Shown here in pieces: positions 1 to 6,200 of a stretch of 9,361 nucleotides of DNA (the first letter of the stretch is position 1; each line of letters opens with the position of its first letter). Below the pieces are notes generated by a model. That model was not told the DNA's origin and searched no databases. It saw only the letters and a program-made list of their open reading frames with translations. The stretch is from WARW01 sp964582365 (GTDB lineage Bacteria > Patescibacteriota > Microgenomatia > UBA12405), in NCBI GenBank assembly GCA_964582365.1, contig CAZOQV010000024.1, forward strand, positions 1-9,361, in the 5' to 3' direction. A program made the translations under genes and the position numbers.

Positions 1-31
1 TTAGAAATTAGAAATTAGAAATTAGAAATTA
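1..31. repeat. 7-bp tandem repeat (TTAGAAA)n at window edge
   Basis: The unit TTAGAAA is repeated 4.4 times without a mismatch, starting at the first base, so the array may continue outside the window. It lies 13 bp downstream of the stop codon of the M23 gene. The last copy can pair with TTCTAA at 34-39 to give a 6-bp AT-only stem, too weak to call a terminator. No function can be assigned. Confidence 0.85.
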
Positions 32-44
32 TATTCTAAAAATT

Positions 45-1139
45 TTATCTCAACACGCCTAATGGATCTACCAAATTAGATCCACTTCTAATTTCAAAAT
101 GTAAATGAGTTCCAGTCGATCTTCCTGTACTTCCCATTATTCCTAATTTTTGACCTTGTTTCACTACTTGTCCGGCCGAAACCACCACTGAATTATTCAA
201 CATATGAGCATACAAAGTAGTATATCCATTTCCATGATTAATCACCACGAAATTTCCATATCCACCACCATTCCAACCAGCGCTAGTCACTGTTCCTCCT
301 TGTGCTGCCACAATTACCGGATTATTACGATTGGCGATATCTACTGCCCTGTGATACCAAGAATATCTTTGACTAATAGCTCCCGATGTTGGCCACATAA
401 AATTGCCCTCTCCTACTACTCCTGGGATTGGTGCCACTGTTCTGGCTAATGACCGAGTATCTAAAACGATTTCTTTTGGTTTAATTCCCTCTGGAATGAT
501 CAACTCTTGTCCTGCACTCAAAGCAAAAGTTTCATCATTAGTAAAAGTATTAAAAGGATAATCAATTATGTTTTGAGCATCGACCTGATAAGCCTTAGCA
601 ATACTATAAATAGTTTCTCCTCTTTTTACCTTATATTTCACCCCAGTCACTGGTAAAATTTTTAAAATCTGACCAACTTTAATTGCATCTACTGATTTCA
701 AATTGTTTTCCCACATAATCGTATCAATCGTCACTTTAAATTTTAGAGCAATCGATGAGACAGTATCTCCTTCAACTATTCGATATTCCGTTGTCTCACC
801 CTTTGGCGATTCTGATACTAAAGTATCCGCTCCGCTATTTTCTGCCGCCATAATTAGATATGTACTTCCTTCTCCGCTGTTACTACTACTATTAATTATA
901 TTTTCCAAAGTACTCGAAAAAATTATTGTTAAAAAAGACAAAACTGCCATACTAGCTCCAATAAAAGTTTGAGAAAATCGACCTCTTTGTCGATACATCA
1001 TTTTAGCCGCTAATATTTTTAGAAAATCTAACCACCCTAAAAATCTTTTTCCAAATCCATTCAAAAATCTCCCCTGTGCTTTAAGGAAATTTACTATCAA
1101 ACCAAGCTCATTATTAATGTTTTCTTTTAAATCCGACAT
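45..1139 (-). CDS. Membrane-anchored LysM-M23 peptidoglycan endopeptidase
   Basis: The 364-residue protein is a predicted zinc endopeptidase that cuts peptidoglycan cross-bridges or stem peptides outside the membrane. A basic N-terminus (about 1-56, with RQRGR just before the membrane) is followed by one hydrophobic segment at about 57-76, which suggests a type II signal anchor. Two LysM domains follow at about 119-163 and 168-216, each opening with the typical Y+hydrophobic...G-[DE]-T pattern (YRIVEGDT, YKVKRGET); LysM binds glycan chains. The M23 domain covers about 245-360. Its metal and catalytic residues are intact: H263 and D267 (HRAVD), H312 (YAH), H345 and H347 (HLH). The usual HxGxD glycine is alanine here. 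ATG at 1137-1139 is preceded by no Shine-Dalgarno motif; an extended -10 promoter lies 10 bp upstream. The family call is firm; the substrate bond and biological role (growth, division or attack on a host cell) are unknown. Confidence 0.93.
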   Translation of the reverse strand: MSDLKENINNELGLIVNFLKAQGRFLNGFGKRFLGWLDFLKILAAKMMYRQRGRFSQTFIGASMAVLSFLTIIFSSTLENIINSSSNSGEGSTYLIMAAENSGADTLVSESPKGETTEYRIVEGDTVSSIALKFKVTIDTIMWENNLKSVDAIKVGQILKILPVTGVKYKVKRGETIYSIAKAYQVDAQNIIDYPFNTFTNDETFALSAGQELIIPEGIKPKEIVLDTRSLARTVAPIPGVVGEGNFMWPTSGAISQRYSWYHRAVDIANRNNPVIVAAQGGTVTSAGWNGGGYGNFVVINHGNGYTTLYAHMLNNSVVVSAGQVVKQGQKLGIMGSTGRSTGTHLHFEIRSGSNLVDPLGVLR

Positions 1140-1149
1140 TACTTTTTTA

Positions 1150-1158
1150 ATTATATCA
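1150..1158 (-). promoter_or_regulatory. Extended -10 promoter for the M23 gene
   Basis: On the minus strand this reads TGATATAAT, a perfect extended -10 (TGN + TATAAT). No good -35 is present at 17 bp; GTGACA inside the palindromic element is 20 bp away. Only 10 nt separate the hexamer from the ATG, so the predicted start of transcription (about 1143) leaves a leader of about 4 nt. This fits the missing Shine-Dalgarno motif. Confidence 0.5.
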
Positions 1159-1164
1159 ATAAAT

Positions 1165-1290
1165 TAAATCCTCTCTGTCACTTCGTGACATCTCCCCTTA
1201 ACAAAGGGAGAAAACTTTAAATATTAAAAATAAGACTTCTCTCCTTGTTAAGGAGAGATACCCCGATGAACATCGGGGAGTGAGGATTTA
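1165..1290. mobile_element. MITE-like palindromic element between M23 gene and rho
   Basis: A 126-bp element bounded by perfect 9-bp inverted repeats, TAAATCCTC (1165-1173) and GAGGATTTA (1282-1290). If the outer TA pairs are a target duplication, the element proper is 1167-1288. It is built from four hairpins: 1176-1190 (6-bp stem, TTC loop), 1191-1211 (6-bp stem plus two inner pairs), 1238-1258 (9-bp perfect stem, GTT loop) and 1261-1278 (8-bp perfect stem, AA loop). The two inner hairpins are variants of one CTCC-CTT-AAC-AAG-GGAG type, so the halves mirror each other. It encodes no protein, which is what non-autonomous MITE or REP-like elements look like. It begins 2 bp after the rho stop codon. 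The 1238-1258 hairpin, read on the minus strand, is followed four bases later by TTATTTTT and might help end rho transcription. Confidence 0.7.
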
Positions 1291-1292
1291 GA

Positions 1293-2705
1293 TTACTTTT
1301 TCCCTATTTTATCCAAAAATTCCTTATTATCTTTAGTTTTAGCCATTTGACCTAAAATCATTTCGGTTGTGTCATTGCCTTCACCTAAGGCATCAAACAT
1401 TCTTCTCACTGAAATAATTTTTGCCAACACGGTTGGTTCCAAAAGTAAGTTTTCCATTCTGGTTCCTGATTTTAGAATATCAAAAGCTGGAAAAATTCTT
1501 CTTTCTGCCAATCTTCTTTCCAGTCTTAATTCCATATTTCCAGTTCCCTTGAATTCCTCAAAAATCAATTCATCCATTTTTGAACCAGTATCCACCAAGG
1601 CAGTTCCGATAATTGTCAACGAACCACCACCTTCAATTTTTCTGGCTGCTCCAAAAAACTTCTTTGACGGATACAAAGCGGCTGGATCAAAACCACCCGA
1701 CAATGTTCTTCCTGAAGTTGGAATTGCTAAATTGTAAGCTCTGGCCAATCTGGTAATTGAATCAAAAACAACAATCACATCTTTACCCATTTCCACTAAT
1801 CTTTTAGCTCTTTCCATGGCAATTTCTGCCGATCTGGTTTGATCTTCAGGTTTTTGATCAAATGAAGATGCTACCACTTCACCCTTAATAAATCTTTGCA
1901 TATCGGTCACTTCTTCTGGTCTTTCTCCCACCAAGATTGCCATTAAATGAGCTTCAGGATAATTCACTGATACCCCAGCTGCAATTTCTTTTAATAAAGT
2001 AGTTTTACCTGCTTTTGGTGGTGACACCACCATTCCTCTTTGTCCAAACCCAATTGGTGAAAATAAATCAATTATTCTGGTTGAACAGATATCCTGAGTT
2101 GTTTCCAATTTAATTTGTTTTTGTGGATAAATAGGCACTAAATCTTTAAAATCTGGTCTTTTTAGAACTTGAGCCAAATCTAAATCGTTGACTTTATCAA
2201 TTCGAGTCATTGCCCAATATTTTTCATTTTCTTTTGGTGCTTTAGCTTCACCCAAAATCATATCCCCCGCTCTTAATCCGTATCTTCTAATTTGCATTGA
2301 GCTAATAAAAGCATCTTTAATTGATGGAATAAACCTAGGTCTTACAAATCCATTATTATCTTGCATTATCTCCAAAGCACCTACAATACTCTCCGTTTGA
2401 ACCGGAGCTGGTGGATTATATTGAGTTTGTGGTCTTGGTGCTTGATACTGTGGTCTTTGAACCTGAGGTTGAGCTTGTGTAGAAAAAACAGGCTTGTCCG
2501 CACGTAGCTCCGCAGGAGCGGAGGCGGGCTTAACAAAAACTACCGCATTATTATCTTTTTTAGGCTCAATTTTTAGCCCTCCATTTTCAGAAAGGGTGTC
2601 CCGCAGCTGCGGGACGGGTGGGTTTTTAACCACAACTGGCTCCACCACAGCAGAAACAAGTGCAGGTTGAACCACGACAACATCATCAGTTTTTTTCTTT
2701 GGCAT
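1293..2705 (-). CDS. rho: Transcription termination factor Rho
   Basis: The 470-residue protein is the hexameric RNA-dependent ATPase/helicase that ends transcription. The first 105 or so residues are a disordered extension rich in V, P and Q (Q/P-rich at about 77-104). The RNA-binding domain follows at about 107-175, then the ATPase: Walker A PPKAGKTT (229-236), catalytic-glutamate motif GERPEEVTDM (E261), Walker B DVIVVFDS (309-316), the RNA-contacting stretch LSGGFDPAALYPSKKFFGAAR (about 335-355) and GTGNMELRLERR (387-398). It is longer than the 419-residue E. coli protein because of the extension. Compared with E. coli Rho recalled from memory, the first aromatic of the RNA-binding GFGF motif (F62) is N118 and D210 is G260. 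Two GC-rich palindromes lie in frame in the extension. ATG at 2703-2705 has no Shine-Dalgarno motif; a strong promoter lies about 86 bp upstream. Confidence 0.97.
   Translation of the reverse strand: MPKKKTDDVVVVQPALVSAVVEPVVVKNPPVPQLRDTLSENGGLKIEPKKDNNAVVFVKPASAPAELRADKPVFSTQAQPQVQRPQYQAPRPQTQYNPPAPVQTESIVGALEIMQDNNGFVRPRFIPSIKDAFISSMQIRRYGLRAGDMILGEAKAPKENEKYWAMTRIDKVNDLDLAQVLKRPDFKDLVPIYPQKQIKLETTQDICSTRIIDLFSPIGFGQRGMVVSPPKAGKTTLLKEIAAGVSVNYPEAHLMAILVGERPEEVTDMQRFIKGEVVASSFDQKPEDQTRSAEIAMERAKRLVEMGKDVIVVFDSITRLARAYNLAIPTSGRTLSGGFDPAALYPSKKFFGAARKIEGGGSLTIIGTALVDTGSKMDELIFEEFKGTGNMELRLERRLAERRIFPAFDILKSGTRMENLLLEPTVLAKIISVRRMFDALGEGNDTTEMILGQMAKTKDNKEFLDKIGKK
2497..2528. repeat. GC-rich palindromic repeat in frame within rho
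   Basis: Inverted repeat of 32 bp: an inner stem CTCCGC (2508-2513) / GCGGAG (2518-2523) with loop AGGA, and an outer stem TCCGC (2497-2501) / GCGGG (2524-2528) with a 6-nt bulge ACGTAG. It encodes Rho residues 60-70, PASAPAELRAD, and lies in the disordered extension. Its base composition is far richer in G+C than the gene around it, which suggests a repeat that inserted in frame. Confidence 0.7.
2598..2615. repeat. Perfect 18-bp palindrome in frame within rho
   Basis: GTCCCGCAGCTGCGGGAC is a perfect palindrome. Read in the rho frame it gives six whole codons, VPQLRD (residues 31-36), all ending in G or C, in an otherwise AT-rich gene. It is the second such insertion-like element in the disordered N-terminus. 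Confidence 0.75.
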
Positions 2706-2790
2706 TTTTTTGGAAATTTATAATCAATAATTACTAATAAATTGGCTGAAAACAGCGCAACGAACGGGAAATTTCTTTGTATTCATAGTA

Positions 2791-2818
2791 ATTTTACTAT
2801 ATTTACCCCCTATGTCAA
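2791..2818 (-). promoter_or_regulatory. Sigma-70-type promoter for rho
   Basis: On the minus strand a perfect -35 TTGACA (2813-2818) is followed after 16 bp by -10 TAAAAT (2791-2796, 5 of 6 to consensus). The predicted start is near 2784, which gives a leader of about 79 nt before the rho ATG. It lies 25 bp beyond the stop codon of the small membrane protein gene, so rho can be transcribed independently of the subtilase operon. No terminator is visible between them. Confidence 0.72.
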
Positions 2819-2843
2819 CTATTTGTACAGGCTTCACCTAACA

Positions 2844-3215
2844 TTAAATAAAAGCATGAGCCCAAATCCATAATATAGCTATTAAACGAGCACAAACCAA
2901 TAATAAAACTATTAAGATAATAACCGATAAAGGATTTATTTTACTTTTCTCTTCTACTATCTCTTTTACATTTTGTTTATTTTTTTCTCTTTGTATCAAA
3001 TTTATAACTAATGAAATTATTAGATATATAATCCAAATAACTGATATTAATATAATACTTAAAACGAATACCACCCCCAACACAAGAAGGTTACTTAGAC
3101 GATTCAAATCACCACGGACAGTTAGAGGAAAGAAAACTTTCGCCACAATAGTAGGTATTACAAGAATTGCCACCGATACAATCAATAAAACTTTTTTTGG
3201 ATTATTTTTTTTCAT
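2844..3215 (-). CDS. Small membrane protein of unknown function, coupled to the subtilase
   Basis: I do not recognise this 123-residue protein. It has hydrophobic segments at about 9-29, 41-74 and 96-120. The middle one, about 34 residues, is long enough for one tilted helix or two short ones. A charged, lysine/glutamate-rich loop lies at about 75-94 (QREKNKQNVKEIVEEKSK). The N-terminus is basic (MKKNNPKK). No catalytic motif is visible. Its ATG (3213-3215) follows the subtilase stop codon after only 3 bp and has no Shine-Dalgarno motif of its own, so it is probably expressed by translational coupling or reinitiation after the subtilase. A role linked to that secreted protein is possible by context only. 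No terminator follows. Confidence 0.75.
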   Translation of the reverse strand: MKKNNPKKVLLIVSVAILVIPTIVAKVFFPLTVRGDLNRLSNLLVLGVVFVLSIILISVIWIIYLIISLVINLIQREKNKQNVKEIVEEKSKINPLSVIILIVLLLVCARLIAILWIWAHAFI

Positions 3216-3218
3216 AAT

Positions 3219-6200
3219 TTATTTTTTAAATAACACCCATGATGTTGCCAATGAACTTAATGCCATTAAAGCAACAGCTACTGTCGGTATGGTATTTCCC
3301 GCGTTTGGTAAAGCACTCCCAGTCGCACTGGCGCTAGCCGTACCGGTTCCACTAATTATTTTAGCCGACATCCAATCAGACCATGGACCACTAGCGCAAC
3401 CATTATTAGCTGATACTTTAAAATAATAAGTGCCCACACCCAAATCATTAATAGTCAAATTTTGAACTCCTTCATTATTATTCATTATTCCAGTTACGGT
3501 TCCAAATCTTTCATCTCCTTCAGTAAAACCATACATAATTGAATATCCAGTAGTTTTAAAATTTATTGGCGCATAATAAAGAGTTGCCTTCCCTGTTCCC
3601 ACTGTTATTTGAAATAAATTTGGAGCTGTCAAGGGAACTTGATCTGTACAAACAGGAGGCCCAGGAGGACCTGGATTTGAAGATGAAGAGGGAGCCGAAG
3701 TTGGTGTTGGAGTTACGGTTGGAGTTGGTGTTAAAGTTGGAGTTGCCGACTCCGAATAAGTGCTAGCTGTAAAATATGAAGCTTGATTAGTTGAAAAAGA
3801 ACAAATTCCATCAGCCGCCACACAAGTTGAACTAACCAATCCATCAGTTGTCCATCCTGATGACACGCTCAGAGATCTAAAAACCCCTAACGTCTGACCA
3901 TCATAATCAGACCCGACATATATTTTTATTGTTATTGGTTTATCAAATTTTAAAGTCACTCCTGGAATTCCCCATTGGATTAAAGCTCTGGCCGTATAAT
4001 CAGTTAATAAATTAGAAACTGAACTTTCATCTAAATCTGCTCCCGCTATTTGATTAGCATCAAAAGTTTCATCACTAAATTCGGTAATAATTGTATCTTC
4101 TCCCAATTGAACTTGTGATAAAGTTCCAGACTCTCCAATATTAATATTGACTGAACTAGTTACTGTTATCTGAGAAGTTGATGTTGATGATTCTCCTACT
4201 GGAATTACAAACACATTATTATCAATTAAAGTTGTCACTCCTGTTTCTCCTACACTTATTGCACTCACCGTTACTGATGTTGATCCAATTCCTACTGAAT
4301 TTCTAGCACTGATTCTAAATGAATAAAGTTGATTATTAGTTAAGCTAGTAATATTTTTTGTAGTTCCAACAGAAGTAGTTAAAAGTGTCCAGCCGACTCC
4401 ACTAGTAGTGTATTCAATTTGATAATCAAGAATTGTTGAACCACCATCACTTGGTGCTGTCCAATTCAATATCACTTCTGCATCACCAGCTGTAGCTCCC
4501 ACTCCAGTTGGAATTCCCGGCACAGTTGGTGTTGGAGTCACTTCTGGGGTTGGAGTTAACTCGTCAGTTGGAGTTGGTGTTAACTCGTCAGTTGGNNNNN
4601 NNNNNNNNNNNNNNNNNNNNNNNNNNNNNNNNNNNNNNNNNNNNNNNNNNNNNNNNNNNNNNNNNNNNNNNNNNNNNNNNNNNNNNNNNNNNNNNGTTAA
4701 CTCGTCAGTTGGAGTTGGTGTTAACTCGTCAGTTGGGGTTGGTGTTAACTCGTCAGTTGGGGTTGGTACTACTGCTGTTGGTGTCACCTCTACCGTTGCT
4801 GATGTTGATCCAGTTCCCACTAAATTTCTTGCACTAATTCTAAAGGAATAAAGTTGATCATTAGTTAAACCAGTAATATTTTTTGTAGTTTCCACCGAAG
4901 TAGTCAATAATGTCCAACCTACACCACTGGTAGTGTATTCAATTTGGTAATCAAGAATGGCTGAACCTCCATCACTTGGTGCTGTCCAATTTAAAGTTAC
5001 TTCAGCATTCCCCGCTGTGGCTCCCACTCCAGTTGGGATTCCGGGAACAGTTGGGTCTGGTACCACCGCCAAAACTGAATTATAAGCATTAATTCTTCTT
5101 CCAGTAGCTGTTTTGCCACTTAATGCCGCAATACTATCTCCATTATTTAAAATACTATTTCTTATCTCTGTGTAAGTTGCCGAAGGATCAATACTAAATA
5201 AATAACCAGCCAACCCAGCCACATGAGGTGCCGCCATCGAAGTTCCGCTAAAATAATCATAACCAGCTCCGTCTCCATTTTCCGGATAATCAATAATTCT
5301 AAAATCATAAACATAACAACCCACGCCAGTATTACTACTAGAATCAGATACCCATTTCATTCTGTATTTAAAATCATTAGTTAAATACCCACCAGAAACA
5401 CTAAGATCAAATTGGATAGCACAACTACCATCAGCACATTGACTATCACTATCAACTGCTATTGAAGCTTCATTCCACTTTCCAATTGAATTAAAATTAA
5501 CTCCATCACCACTAACTTCCAAAGCCATATAATCACCAGCCGCCACTCCACCCGACTGTGTTCCTGAATCATCACATCGGGCTATAAAATTAAAAAAGGT
5601 TGGAGATGACGAAATTGCCGATAAATCAATCGTATTAGAAGTAATATAATAACTCAAACCAATACCATAAGAACCAGAAATACCATTTACGTCACCCAAT
5701 AAAGCTTTTGCTCCTCCAGTTAAAAGCACTGATGCCCAAGATGATCCTACATCTTCATTCAAATTATTTTGGTTTGTAAAGTCTTCAATATGATCTTTTC
5801 TATAAATAACTGAACTCAAAACATCCACTCCCGGCGCACCCACATCAACTGATACCGCTCCATAATTAGAAAAATCAGCTAACTGATCATTATTATCTGT
5901 CGCCGCCACCGAAATTATATTATCCAAATCATAATCACTTGGATAATAATGAGTACCACCATCATTATTTGTTCCTTCGTTTGCAGCTGCCGCCACCAAA
6001 ATACCCCCAGCACTTCTAAAACGGTTAATAGCTTGATATTTCAAATCACCATTACTACCAGTAACACCACCAAAACTAGCATTAATAACCTTAGCTCCAT
6101 TTTGTCTGGCAAAATCAATTGAAGCAATAATACAAGCAGTAGTAGGATTACCTCCGCTATCTTCACATCTAAGTGCCATTATTTTAGTTTTTTGACCAAC

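Larger units (their letters stand above)
4254..5051 (-). repeat. Duplicated FN3 module (4254-4526 and 4779-5051)
   Basis: The two FN3 domains of the subtilase, residues 634-724 and 809-899, differ at 9 of the 87 positions I could align (634-720 against 809-895), so about 90% identity. They flank the PTPTDELT linker and the assembly gap. This is a recent internal duplication, and the gap may hide further copies. Confidence 0.85.

Noticed and set aside
32..44. Terminator after the M23 gene
   Set aside because: Only a 6-bp AT-only stem with no following T-run can be drawn.
2715..2743. AATTTAT/ATAAATT stem in the rho leader as a riboswitch or attenuator
   Set aside because: The 7-bp stem is entirely A-T with a 15-nt loop and is expected by chance in this composition.
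4596..4695. The gap as a frameshift or a break between two genes
   Set aside because: Repeat phase on both sides agrees with one reading frame for any whole number of units, and matching FN3 domains flank it.
4508..4837. Open plus-strand frame across the repeat and gap (LTRQLELV-type peptide)
   Set aside because: It is the antisense of the PTPTDELT repeat of the subtilase and crosses the Ns; no independent sign of coding.
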